Source: Ceratobasidium sp. AG-K
Lineage: Eukaryota; Basidiomycota; Agaricomycetes; Cantharellales; Ceratobasidiaceae
Reading direction: 5' to 3'
Assembly (NCBI GenBank): GCA_037039685.1
Contig: JAWNGF010000001.1
Coordinates: 3,410,001-3,474,000, forward strand
Length of the DNA: 64,000 nt
Under the pieces are notes generated by a model. That model had not been told where the DNA came from and did no database searches. It saw only the letters and a list, made by a program, of their open reading frames with translations. Position numbers and translations under genes: made by a program. Positions 24,501 to 35,294 of the stretch are shown here, one piece after another (within the stretch, counting starts at the first letter, position 1; each line of letters starts with the position of its first letter).

Positions 24501-25071
24501 ATAGTTTGCTATGTAGTAGATTGCTGCATAACTCATAAACAGCACTAAGTTATATGCGGGAAGTAAGTATTATTGTCAGGTTATGCATTCAGCCCAATTG
24601 CATTTATTATATTGAAAATCGAGTCTATAAAAAAGTGGTCGGTGTAAATTCGAGCCTTCCAATTCTATTAATAGAGTGGCTAATGTGTGGGAAAGCAATG
24701 ACGAAGTCATAGGTTTATGGACCACTGGTACTAAAGGTAGTAAACGCGGTAGAACACAACAGAGACATGAGACGTTAACGAGGGCCGAGACATTAAAGTG
24801 GAGTAGCAGTACGTGTTTGATCTGGTAGTAGCTTTAGAGGCAGAGGTAGTGGCTATGAGAGGTGGGGAGTAGGCTGAAGTAACATGAGGTGGTCAAAGCT
24901 TTGGCCAGCCAATTTCAGGGTATTGATCGCCGTTATCACGTGACGACATACATCATCCGGCGCTTACTTTGTCGTGTTGCGACTGCGCATTACGAGCGCT
25001 ACGATAGAAGTCGTTGCGCTGGCGGGAATGCTTTAAGAACAACCTCTATCAACAAAAGCATACCTGCTACG
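21577..25071. other. Gene-poor interval of about 3.5 kb
   Basis: No conserved protein, tRNA or mobile element could be recognised on either strand. The longest open frame (22203-22721, +) has no recognisable motif and an unstructured composition. Notable sequence includes a GC-rich alternating block near 22516-22555 (CTGTGCTGTGCTGTGG), a run of eight or more C near 23440-23455, and AT-rich stretches at 24480-24700. The right end must contain the promoter of the GT32 gene. It may also hold a long non-coding transcript or fast-evolving gene that cannot be seen by eye. Confidence 0.5.
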
Positions 25072-26779
25072 ATGTCTGGGATTCCTCTTCCGTCGACAAC
25101 CACGAAAACCCCGCCTGGAAAGGGCTGGGGGCTCTATCAAGTAGCCAGGTCGAGGCGCGGTCTATCCTTGCTCCTGATTCTCACACTCTCGTCGCTGTTC
25201 TACATCCTGGACGCTGGGCCATTCCTTGATCGCCTGAGGTCTCACCAAGACGCGGTGGCGCCTGCTTGGCCCGAAGCTGGTGACGAATCGGCCGTCGATT
25301 CAGGCACGGAGGCCTTGACGGAGCCACTCCCGCCAACGCCACTGACCTCGCTGGGACTAGAAGCCGATATGTCATTTCACCTCGGGAGTACCTCGAAAGC
25401 GGCCTACAAGGCTGAGCTTGAACAGTTTGTCGCTCGCGCATTCCCAAGCTGGCTACGGGACAGGGCACAAGCCTCGATCGAGTTATTCCTAGGCGACTCG
25501 AACAAGATGGTATCGCTCCCCGGGATGCCACACAACATATACCAGACGGCCAAGAAAGAACCCCATTGGGGTTGGGATACCTCCAGTTGGCGAAAAGTTC
25601 CCAATTATACCCATTTCTTTTTCGACGATGCGGCTGCGGACGCATGGGTCCGTAAGGTGTTTAATGGAACGGAGATTGAAATTGTATGGGATATATTTGG
25701 GCCTGGCATCAAGGTGGGTTGTTGCATTAAACTTGATAGGCCTGATCTAAATCGTGGGCAATCAACCTAGAGGTCGGATCTGCTGCGCTACCTTTTGGTT
25801 ATGACCGAGGGCGGCATTTACACGGATATGTTAGTATCCAGCCCGTATCGATGATGGAGCGATACTCAACGTTTTTTCAGGGATACGCGACGATTGAAGG
25901 ATATCTCGATGTGGGGCAACGGGGCAGATACTCAAGGGCTGAGCCATATGGGACTACCAAGTATTTTCGTGGGTGTCGAAGCGGATGTGTGAGTGACGAG
26001 CTCTATGATTTAAGTATATAGCGTTGACTGAACGCCATGTAGTGGTACAAGGTCTGATTGGCGCAAGGTTAGTGGGGAAGTATAAATCTATTTAATGATT
26101 CTGAATCGTTCCAACTTGCAGTGGTGGCCCCGACCGCTGCAAATTGTCCAATGGACATTTGGAGCGGCTCCCCTTCATCCAATTCTCATCGATACCGTAA
26201 GACGAGTACATCACGTCACAGCGGTGGCCGAAGCCAACAAAGCCAAATCAGACAAGGGCGCTGGTGCTAGCATTGTCGCTGAAGAGCATTGGGTTGGTGG
26301 CGAGCTGCTGCGTGACGATGGTTCTATTTCTATCATGGAATGGACAGGTGAGAGTGTGGCTTGGTCTCATGTATCTCAAACTGAGGCGATGTTACAGGGC
26401 CCGGGGTGTTCACGGATTCGGTACTTCGGTGCGTTCCATTCTTTGTTATATTTATGTAGCCTAACTCCTACCCAGGTATCTCGCTGCTGAACACAACACG
26501 AGTTGGCCAGCGTTAAAAAACCTGCGCAGACCGGTTAGGATAAGAGATACTGTCGTTCTGCCCGTCACAGGTATTTACACACATTACTTCCGGTGTTCTT
26601 GACTGATGTTATTTGCTTAGGCTTCTCTCCTGGAGTTGGATTGTTTGGTGCTGGAGAACTGACCGATAGAGAAGCAATGGTTCATCATCTGTTTGCTGGT
26701 TCGTGGAAAACAGGTGAGTCCACCAACTGAATTCATGTCGCTTTTCTGATCGCTGCTACCAGGGAAACACAATGAATAA
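25072..26779 (+). CDS. Och1-like alpha-1,6-mannosyltransferase (GT32), Golgi type II membrane protein
   Basis: The ATG at 25072 is followed by a short cytosolic tail and a signal-anchor helix at residues about 31-47 (LSLLLILTLSSLFYILD). The lumenal domain contains GMPHNIYQTAKKEPHWGWD, then DLLRYLLVMTEGGIYTDMDT with the DxD metal/GDP-mannose motif, WWPRPLQIVQWTFGAAPLHP and GPGVFTDSVLRYLAAEHN. These blocks are typical of GT32 proteins related to Och1, which starts the outer N-glycan mannose chain in the cis-Golgi. All exons splice in frame with introns of about 50 nt. The DxD motif itself is interrupted by an intron at 25830-25880. The coding sequence ends GKHNE at 26779. Which member of the GT32 group it is cannot be told from sequence alone. 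Confidence 0.85.
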
Positions 26780-27744
26780 GTCCTGTATCCCTCTTTGGTA
26801 TGGGTACTGTTTGGACTTTCGTTGGACTTGATATACTATTTTTTATTTTCAATGTGTTACATGGTCGCCATGCTACTGAAATGCCATAAACTTATACAGT
26901 TAGGCTACCAAATTTGTGACTCGATCGTCGTTGACGTGGGTGCCAAGGGAAAGCATACCAGATCGGAGTGCGTACAGAGCCCAAGAAAACCGTTCTCCCA
27001 GCCAACAAGACGTAATTAAAGGCGGCCTCACAGGATCTCGGAGATCACCACTGTCGATTCATAGTCGTTAGGAATAGCGGAACCTAAATTATTTTTGCCA
27101 GTCGGCGCGGGACTTGATACCATGCGATGTATTTCCTCGATAGTTCCTCCACTCCTGAGAAAAACGTGGATTTTGGCAATCTGAACAAGATGTCAATAGA
27201 TAACTATATTACGGGCACTAATCATCTAGGCTAATTGATCGTCGCCAGGTATTCAAGTGGGCACACTGTATTGCCCTTTCCTGAGTAGTAGTTCTGGCAG
27301 CCTTGTCCATCACAGGTGCATGTATGCGCAGCCACAGTACGACCGTTTGCGGTTCATTGACTAGTAAGCGCCCGGTGTCCGTGTACAGATCCCTGTACTA
27401 GACTTCAGAAGGCGAAGAGCAAAGAGAGTCGATCAACTCCCACTTCTCGGTTCTTAGAAGGTAGGCTAACTAGCCACCATCGTTCGTAGACATCACCAGC
27501 TAGAACAACCAAAAACTATGTACTATAGAGGTTCTGTTGACTCTGCCTGGCTTGTGTTTTTAGGGACTACATCACCTTTATCCTGTCAAAGCATCTAAAG
27601 CGATAACATCATATGCATTAGCGCTTATACCTATTTTCATCATAGTTACCTAATAGCCGAGTTGCTGCGTAGAGCGGTGTACTTACTGATCGGGGGTTTG
27701 GAAGCGCTTACAGGCTTGACGACGTTCAAAGTTCGACCTCGACC
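26780..27744. other. Intergenic region, GT32 / rhomboid
   Basis: This 965-base stretch follows the GT32 stop codon and precedes the rhomboid start. It should hold a 3' UTR and a promoter. Short open frames such as the one at 26795-27019 show no conserved features. No repeat or RNA gene is evident. Confidence 0.4.
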
Positions 27745-29948
27745 ATGTCCAAGTACGATGCCCCCGATTATACCTACCCATCTCAACCACTAGCCACCCA
27801 GCCAGTCAACTTTAACGATGACGACAACCCTACATCAAGTTCGAATGCCTATCATGAATCAAAGCAATCTCTTGGTACGAGCACCGAGCTCTCGTATCCG
27901 CAATCGAAATTCGACTCTGGCGTGAGCGCATATGAAACCGATGATGCATTTGTGTCTGGGTCCGGATACAAGGCATGTTTGACCTCAAACGTCCGTGGAT
28001 TTGCTCATTTGTTTGTCACAGGGCGGGTTGAATGAACTTGGCCTAACACGCGCCCAGGCAGTTGCATCAGAGTACCGCGCCACGCCAGGTGTCCCCATCT
28101 CGTCTGCCTCGAGTCAAACTGCGGAGGATAATTCGTCAGATTACCAGAGTGGAAAGGACCTGTCTGCGAAGCGCCGGAGTGTCGCGTCGACCAACTTGGA
28201 CGCGATGACTTATATCGACGAAAACTACAACCTCTACCGCTCTCTCTCGTTCTCCTCCCGAAGACCATTTCAAAGACAACAAGTCATTGGTTAACAACGC
28301 AGAGACACCAGCGGGTACGAGCCAACACAGGATGAGCAATTTAGGCAAGTAATTAGTTTGGCCGATGTTGATGGCTTCTCAATGAGTATTTATAGAGTAC
28401 GCTGAACCCGTCACCCCTTCGCCCGACCACCCAGACAATGCGAAGCAGTCTGCGCTATCTCGCCTCTTGGGCAAGGACAATGGTAATAGTACGGCCATCC
28501 TTGTCCGTGGTAGATCAGTCTTTTACGTATTACACAGCGCGATACCCCCTCGAGCAGAGAATACAGCAGAAGCGCGCGGGTGCAGGCCGACAGAGGTACC
28601 CGTTTGTTGTTTGGATACTCTCCCTTGCCATGTTGGGTGTGATGATCTACGAACTCGTGCGAAACCAGCAGGAGCAGGGTTCCCCTATTTCTCTCAAGGT
28701 ATGCACTGCTCTAGCGCAAGGCGATTTCTTGAATTCTGATTGCTACCAGCCATATGTCAATCCCATGCTGGGTCCGTCCTCGTCCGGGCTTATTAATTGG
28801 GTGGACGCTTCGTCCCCTGCATGAAATTAGTGGAAGAAGTCCCTCCGGCCTTTAACCTCGGGTGTAGGTTTGTGTGATTTTAATTGGGTGCTGTATTCAT
28901 GAGCCACATAGGCTGGAACAATACGGCCAACCCACCGACCGAACTATGTACCATCGCGACTTTATGTGGCTTTGGAGGTGTCAAGGACGGGAATCCCAAC
29001 CAATGGTTTAGGTAGGTTTCATAGCAACTCGGCTCCTTCGTACTTATCGATGCTCCACAAGGTTTATCACGCCGATATTCCTACATGCCGGGATTATCCA
29101 TTTCGCCCTAAACATGTTCGCCCAGTTGACGCTCTCGGCTCAGGTGTGTCACCAGTTCGATAATTTCTTTTAAATATTTCATTGATCTTTGAAACAGGTT
29201 GAGCGTGAAATGGGCTCGGGCGCCTTCCTCATCTTATATGCGAGTGCCGGGATCTTTGGGAACGTACTGGGAGGCAACTTTGCATTGGTTGGGGTTCCCA
29301 GTGTCGGCGCATCCGGCGCCATCTTTGGAACCGTCGCCGTCATGTGGGTTGACCTGCTTGCGCATTGGAAACTGGAGTATAGGCCAGGACGGAAAGTAAG
29401 GTTAAACGCTGTGCCGCGTTGGATATGGTCCTGACACTAGCCTCAGCTGGGAATGCTGATAGTCGATCTTATCATTGGTGTGGCACTTGGTTTTGTCCCT
29501 GGTTAGTTCCTGCTGCTTCCCGCGCTCCGCTGGGCCTAATCGCTGGTTCGCAGGAGTCGACAACTTTGCACATCTTGGTGGATTCCTGATGGGGCTCCTC
29601 ACGGCCATCGTGCTGTACCCAGTGATTTCGACCAGCAAGAGGCACAAGATGATCATGTGGGGGTGTCGTTTGGCAATGATTCCCGTTGCCGTGGTGCTTT
29701 TCGTAGTCCTAATTCGCAACTTCTACAAGAGCGATCCCTATGCAGGTGCGTTGATTTTGGACACGAGCTTCTTTCTGACACGGCTGACTCGTTGGATCAG
29801 CTTGCCAATGGTGCCGATACCTATCGTGTATCCCGGCTAGTTGGAATAACCGATGCCAAGGGTAAGTCGCCGGCGGATTTTGAATCGCGATCTGCTTCTG
29901 ACCGTAGCCGCTAGGACTGGCATTACAACCACCACCGTGTCGAATTAG
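27745..29948 (+). CDS. Rhomboid-family intramembrane serine protease
   Basis: A cytosolic, Ser/Thr-rich N-terminus of about 200 residues leads to RYPLEQRIQQKRAGAGRQRY and the first membrane helix (PFVVWILSLAMLGVMIYELV). A lumenal loop with VNPMLGPSS and ANPPTELCTIATLCGFGG follows. The rhomboid core shows GIIHFALNMFAQ, the catalytic serine in VGASGAIFGTVA and the catalytic histidine in DNFAHLGGFLMG. The tail is cysteine-rich (WCRYLSCIPASWNNRCQ), as in other fungal secretory-pathway rhomboids. The enzyme should cleave membrane proteins in Golgi or plasma membrane; substrates are unknown. The stop is TAG at 29946-29948 after TTTTVSN. In the N-terminal linker near 28230-28270 two frames are both plausible, so that part of the model is uncertain. 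Confidence 0.88.
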
Positions 29949-30230
29949 CGTCGGACGAGCTTCGGGTTTGAACTGGGCTGAAATCGTATTTGACGCCACT
30001 TGGTGGCAACGGACTTCTCACGGACCTTCTCAAGGACTGGTTTCAATCTTGTATCTTGCGTTGATAGACATTCTTTACATTTTCTGCCTACCTAGTTGGA
30101 TATTTACCGATAAAATACCATTCTGTTTACATCACCCTGGCACCCGCGGAAGCCTCGTTGGCGCTTGAGCTTGCACCGCCAGCATTTAGGAAATTGGCCC
30201 TTTCATTGCAGTTCGCATTACAACGACAAT

Positions 30231-31543
30231 ATGATACATGCAGTCCTCATCTGTACGCATGAACGAATGGCGGACATAGTGATACTAACTAGTGCTGCTG
30301 CGCAGTCAACACGCACGGGACTCCTCGCCTGGCCAAGTTTTATACGCCTACGCCAGCCAACACGAGGGCTACTCTCCCTCGACGGATATTCGAGCTCGTA
30401 TCGAGTCGACCGGCTGGCTTGTGCAACTTTCTCGACGCCCCAGGGTTACTGACCGACTCGGGTTCGAACCGCACCGGAGACTCGCACCCCGGGGGTGGGG
30501 GATGGGAATGGCAAGGCGAAGAGTTTGAGCTTCAGCGTGCGAGGGTGGTGTATAGGCTGTATGCGACGCTCTATTTCGTGTTTGTGGTCGATGGAGCGGA
30601 GAGTGAACTTGGGGTGTTGGATCTCATCCAGGTGAGTCGAGTATATTACCTCCTAGCCGGAATTTGCGGCGCGAGCGATTAATGGACGCGTGTAGGTATT
30701 TGTAGAGTCGCTCGATAGGGCGTTTGAAAACGTTTGCGAGTTAGACTTAGTGTTCCATTTCGACGAGGTCAGTGGGACGAGCCTTTCGTGAGGTGGTTTT
30801 GATTGGGCTCTGCAGGTGCACCATATTCTGGCCGAACTGATCCAAGGAGGGTTAGTGCTCGAGACCAACGTCGAGGAGATTGCGCGGGCTGGTGAGTGGT
30901 TGTTCGCTCAAGTGGATATGGGTTGTGTTATTCGCGCGTTTTGGGAGCGGGTGGACTGTGCACGACTGTGCCCGACCGGCCCCCGTACTGCGATCTTTGC
31001 CCCGCGCTCGGTGACCTCTGGCACCTCTGTTTTCTTGTCTCTCATATGGGCGATTGTGCATGTCCGGCGGCAAGTTAGGGGTGCGGCTTGCGGGCGCAGT
31101 GCCACCATCTTGGGAGATCGACCGGCGATGACTGCGGTCGATCCTGCTCAACAAGATGCGATAGAGCCGTGACGCCATTACGAGGCCGCAGCCAAAGCTT
31201 GTTCATTACGAGCAAGACTGGGGACTGCGCACATGCACATGGTTCGATTGGCGCTAAATGACTGGGTTGGGGTTCCTTTTTGGTCAGACGTGGATTGCGA
31301 TTCGCGCATCAGTCGGCCCGCGCGGGTTTCAGACATCTACTGATTCTATCATCTACTGATTCGGGTGCCTGTGCAGTGCAAGAACGCCAGAAGGCGCAAA
31401 AGGCGTCGTATGCGGCCGACAACCCATTGGCAGCGATTGGGTCTGGGTCAGTGGGAGGACCGCGAGGGGGAGGGATCCGAGGGTTGCAAACGCCGTTGGG
31501 GTGGCTGGCGAATCGTGCCTTTCCGACAGTGGGCACGCGGTGA
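30231..31543 (+). CDS. APS3: AP-3 complex sigma subunit
   Basis: The start MIHAVLIF joins across an intron to NTHGTPRLAKFYTP, the usual opening of clathrin-adaptor small chains. Further blocks are GLCNFLDAPGLL, VVYRLYATLYFVFVVDGAES, ELGVLDLIQ, FVESLDRAFENVCELDLVFH and FDEVHHILAELIQGGLVLET. The longer insert after APGLL (Gly/Glu-rich, near 30450-30530) and the phrase ELGVLDLIQ fit sigma-3 rather than sigma-1 or sigma-2. AP-3 sorts cargo from Golgi or endosomes to the vacuole. After NVEEIARA the gene needs an unusually long intron (30892-31376) to reach a last exon beginning VQERQKAQKASYAADNPLAA and ending at 31543. That last exon is the least certain part. Confidence 0.85.
30892..31376 (+). 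other. Unusually long (485 nt) candidate intron in the AP-3 sigma gene
   Basis: The donor is GTGAGT and the acceptor GTGCAG; the join keeps the frame (ALA then VQERQ). Nearly all other introns in the window are about 45-75 nt. The interior has no in-frame continuation of the adaptor domain. Confidence 0.5.
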
Positions 31544-31831
31544 GCTCGGCCGACAGACATTCGTGTGTATATCCATGGCGTTTAAGTGAATACAGAGTTG
31601 TATGAATGCTGTGCCGCGCACGGACCACTGACCGCAGCGGAGTGACTGGGGTCCGATCGTGATGTGTGGTATCGGCCTGTCCCTTGTTCCCAACTACCAC
31701 ACCCTCTAGTTAGTGCGCCTGCACAGTCCGTCAAGTACGTGTTCTCGCAGCCAGAGGCCTCCGCCCGCAGCCCGACCACGCGCTGACCGCTCTCATTACT
31801 CCAGGTTTTCAGTTTTTAAACCGCACCCACC

Positions 31832-32940
31832 ATGTCTTCGCTCTCCAACTTTGCTGTCATCCCACCAGACCCGTCGGTCAACCAAAAGTCCACCGATCTC
31901 GATTGGCTCTTGTTCTCCGGCGCCAACACCACCGCCGGCATCGACTCGCTGCTTGCTCCCCACCCAGACGCATTCGAGCGTGAACTCGACGATCTCGGCA
32001 TTGACGATAGTCTCTTGTCGTCGCTAGTCCTTCCCGACGATAGTCTCGGAAACGTCAACGCATTCCTTGCGCATCGCTCCCCCCACTGCGGCCCAGGCTC
32101 AGCGATCACCGCATCCAGCGACTCGCTCAGTTATTACAACGAGTTTTCAAACCTCGAGTCGCTCTACAACGAGTCGCTCTCGGCCTACGGTGGCGCTGTC
32201 TCGGAGCATAGCCTCTTCCACTCCGAGCTCGATATCAACCTCGACGCGCTCAACACATTCCACATGCCCTCTCCCCAGCGCCAATCTCGCTCTCCCTCGG
32301 GTGACATCTCGGACAATTCTTCCGCATATGGCCATTCCTCCGGCAACTCGCTCTTTGAGGTCCCTGCCGGATACGAGAACATTAGCGCCAATGGCTACTA
32401 CATCCAGCCTAGCACCGCCTCGTCCAATTATGCCCGCCGCTCCCACTCGGGTCTCGTCCACCGCGATGTCCCGTCCCAGAGCCTCAACGCACGTGCCCAG
32501 GCCCACCCCTACGTCCCGGCCGACGCTGCCTACAACTCGGGCAACGAGTCGCCCGAGCAGAGCGACCCCCGTCGCAAGTACCAGTGCCCTCAGTGCCCCC
32601 GTGGTAAGTCGACTGGCTATCTCGGTTGCCATTTCTAATTTTATATTTCACAGCCTTTGCTCGGCAATTCAACCTCAAGACCCACATGGCGACCCACGAC
32701 CCCAACAGGACCAAGCCCCATGTGTGCCACCACGCCGGCTGTGGCCGCTCGTTCTCGCGCAAGCACGACTTGGGTCGCCACCTCGTCTCGATCCATCAGG
32801 ACTCGGAGCACGAAACCCAAGCCGTCTCGTCCAAGCGCTCCGGCGCCGGTGTCGACCGCGAGTGGTGCGACCGCTGCGGCCGTGGCTGGGTCAAGAGCGA
32901 GCGCTCGCGCGATGCATGCCAATGCAGCGAGGACTCGTAA
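31832..32940 (+). CDS. C2H2 zinc-finger transcription factor
   Basis: The first exon encodes about 257 residues with an acidic Ser/Asn/Leu-rich N-terminus (DDLGIDDSLLSSLVLPDDS), probably a transactivation region. After a short intron near 32605-32653 the two zinc fingers are complete: YQCPQCPRAFARQFNLKTHM followed by ATH, and VCHHAGCGRSFSRKHDLGRH followed by LVSIH. The first finger is split by the intron right after CPR. The C-terminus has one more cysteine set (WCDRCGRGWVKSE...CQC) without histidines. The paired-finger design with long disordered N-terminus resembles Crz1/stress-regulator-type factors, but I cannot name an orthologue. Codon use is strongly C-ending here, suggesting good expression. 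It should act in the nucleus. Confidence 0.85.
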
Positions 32941-33489
32941 TTTCTCTCGACATACCCGTCTCTCCCCTCAGTTTTGTACGTCTGCTTGTTGTTGGCTCGT
33001 CGATCCAGTGGGACATTGTTTCTTACGGACGCTGTTGCACACTGTAGATACAATAAACCGCTGCCGGCGAGCTCGTCCTCGTCACAGTCTTTACGTCAAC
33101 ACCCGTGCCACGATTCGTACCGTTTTACCTAGACTTTATAGTGTCAGAACCCAGCGACGATCGTGGTCGGTCCAATGTCGTCGTTCTTTCTTGTTTCTTT
33201 CCGATCGAATAGTATTTGCTTCTTGTATAACTTGACTGTCTGTTTGTCTGTATCTTGATATCCGGATAGCCTTTCGTTTCTTTAACTTGTTCTACGTTGC
33301 CCTGGCAATGACTCAAGTATAGTAGTCCGATTTAATATTAGTCTGCTTATTGCTTTGAAGTTGGAGTGACTTGTGATTAGGATGGCTATTGAAGTGCAAG
33401 CAAGTGGACAATGGAAAATAAACAATATAGGCAACTGTAGTAGAGATTGATGGGCTTTTGGGTATAGATTATCCGGCAGCATGGAACCC
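32941..33489. other. Intergenic region between convergent genes
   Basis: About 549 bases lie between the stop of the C2H2 factor and the stop of NAA40. The region should be two 3' UTRs. The + strand part at 33180-33300 is T-rich. No gene is supported. Confidence 0.4.
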
Positions 33490-34511
33490 CTATTGGAGCT
33501 CCTTGCAGAACACCACCGCCGTGTCTGTCGTATCAATGTGCTCCTTGTATCTAGAAACCAAACGTGGCGCTGATTAGAAGCATCCGCTACTCCACGGTTG
33601 CATACTCACCCAAGTGTCGTGTAAACAGGCAACGCCTTGGTGTTGCCTGGATTCGCTCAGTGACAGTATCCAAGTAAACGTGGAGAGACTCACATCGGAA
33701 ACAAGTGAGCATAATGATTTGAACCTTGAGCTCCGCACCGAGTTCTTCCAACGCTGTAAAGATACGACGGCATATACCCTTGCCGCGCATTGATTCCGAG
33801 ACTTGGATCTCGTAACTGTCGAACAATGAGTGTTGGGAATATAACTCGAGTTGGGACGTACATGTAAATGACAAACTCCATGTCGCCGTCGTAGTTCTTC
33901 TCGCCTCGAACCGGATCATGCAAAACGCTTCCACTTTAGAGTCGATTTCGAGGACAATGAACCGAGACAACTTGTGATACAGTTCTTTGCGCTTGGAGAC
34001 AGGGTTCCATTTTAGGTGTTCATCGTTGGCTTGGATGTATCTGCGTCGATGGCGTAGGTGTATTGGCGTATTGGACGAGAGCTGGAGGCTTACAAGTCGC
34101 GCATATTGTGCTCAAACAAGGTCCATACTTGCTTTTGTAAGCCCGCATCGGATTTTACGCTCGGTCCGTCGTATACTTTCCATGTTCTAGAGCTCGTGTT
34201 AGTTCCGGGCTCGGCACGAATGATTGGGGTGCTCACCCAGAAGGAGGCGTGCCGAGGGGTTTCTGGAACAGCGTTTGTAATTCTTCAGGACTTAACTATA
34301 CCAGCCAACATGAATTTCTCGGATCATGAAGCACGATTGCGCGCAGTAGAGTCATTATTCTTTCAACTTGCCTCGTTCACGGCCTTGGCCAGCGCCTTTT
34401 GTTTATTCCCTTTAGGCTTCGCTAGCGGCTTGCCGAGGGTCGCGCGGGTACGACTCCCCTTGGTTGCGCCTTTCGAGTCGTCTTGGTTCGAACAGTCGTA
34501 GTGGCCGTCAT
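33490..34511 (-). CDS. NAA40: Naa40/NatD-like histone N-alpha-acetyltransferase
   Basis: Exons on the minus strand give a basic N-terminus (GKPLAKPKGNKQKALAKAVN), then SPEELQTLFQKPLG, then KQVWTLFEHNMRDLYIQAND and HLKWNPVSKRKELYHKLSRF. The GNAT core is GEKNYDGDMEFVI, YEIQVSESMRGKGICRRIF (the R/Q-x-x-G-x-G/A acetyl-CoA loop) and LKVQIIMLTCF. The end is KALPVYTTLGYKEHIDT and VVFCKELQ. This order is that of NatD, which acetylates the N-terminal serine of histones H4 and H2A. The second intron (34296-34371) is of GC-AG type. Two frame breaks are visible, near 34456-34459 (between the ATG at 34511 and the basic region) and near 33902-33907 inside the GNAT domain. Confidence 0.82.
34296..34371 (-). 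other. GC-AG intron in NAA40
   Basis: On the sense strand the exon ends ...AACGAG and the intron starts GCAAGT, the classic non-canonical donor, and ends GGTATAG. The join gives AKAVNE then LSPEELQ in one frame. No GT donor in this stretch gives an open join. Confidence 0.65.
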
Positions 34512-35294
34512 TTTTCGTTCGTAGGCTCGAATACCAACACCAAGACTCGGGGCGGCGGGACCAGGAAGAGTGTTTGTTGGTACCTGACTCCCGAGGCGCT
34601 CATGCACGTGACTAGATCGGCTTTGCTCGAGTCGACGACTCGAAGTTCTGACCGTTGTGTTTGATCGTAGCACCGCTACAAAGGCTGTGAGTCTAAAGAT
34701 AGAAATGGAGATTGCGGGCATCCGTAACCTCCGACACATCGATAAAGTCCTGGTGTTTGCCACGCAGCGAGATCCAGACCGCAGCCTGTATGCGATGCAT
34801 ACACACGCTCGGCGGCCGCCCTACTCGTAAAGTCTGTTAATGGCGTCTATGATTATTGTATAATAATGTTTATAATAATTTCTTGGCTTGATAGGCACGG
34901 TTGTCGTTTTGCTTTCTGATTGGCCATCAGAGGTTCCAGGGAACAAGTAGCTCATATTTACTAGGTACCATGGTGAGAATGCCAAGGGTATGCTGCTAGT
35001 TTTGTGTTGCCTCACCATGGATTGCACTATGAGCTCATAAAATCAACGCTGCGGTCAGTGAGGGGCAATGGTCGCAGCATGTATATCCCCGAGTCCCGTC
35101 CGGCAGCGCGCGTAATAGTGCCAAGCCGCAGTTTGAGAAAATCGCCTCGAGCTAGACAATGCGGTGCAACCTTATCCACGTCTATACAATAGACCGTAAC
35201 CGCCCGAGCGCTCAGCGGGACTGCGGTATGACGGACAAAGCTTTTAAACGGGCGAGGGACGTGACAACCAGACAATTAGCTTTATCGTACCGCA
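34512..35294. other. Divergent intergenic region, NAA40 / RTA1-like
   Basis: About 783 bases lie between the NAA40 ATG (34511) and the RTA1-like ATG. Both promoters must be here. The part at 34850-34900 is AT-rich. Because the NAA40 start is uncertain, upstream NAA40 coding sequence could extend into the left end. No other gene is supported. Confidence 0.35.

Noticed and set aside
30455..30475. tRNA B-box-like word GGTTCGAACC at about 30461.
   Set aside because: It lies inside the AP-3 sigma coding exon and no cloverleaf can be drawn around it.
32147..32632. Long open frame on the minus strand opposite the C2H2 factor.
   Set aside because: A shadow caused by strong C-ending codon use in the sense gene; composition is Val/Gly/Arg-rich without motifs.
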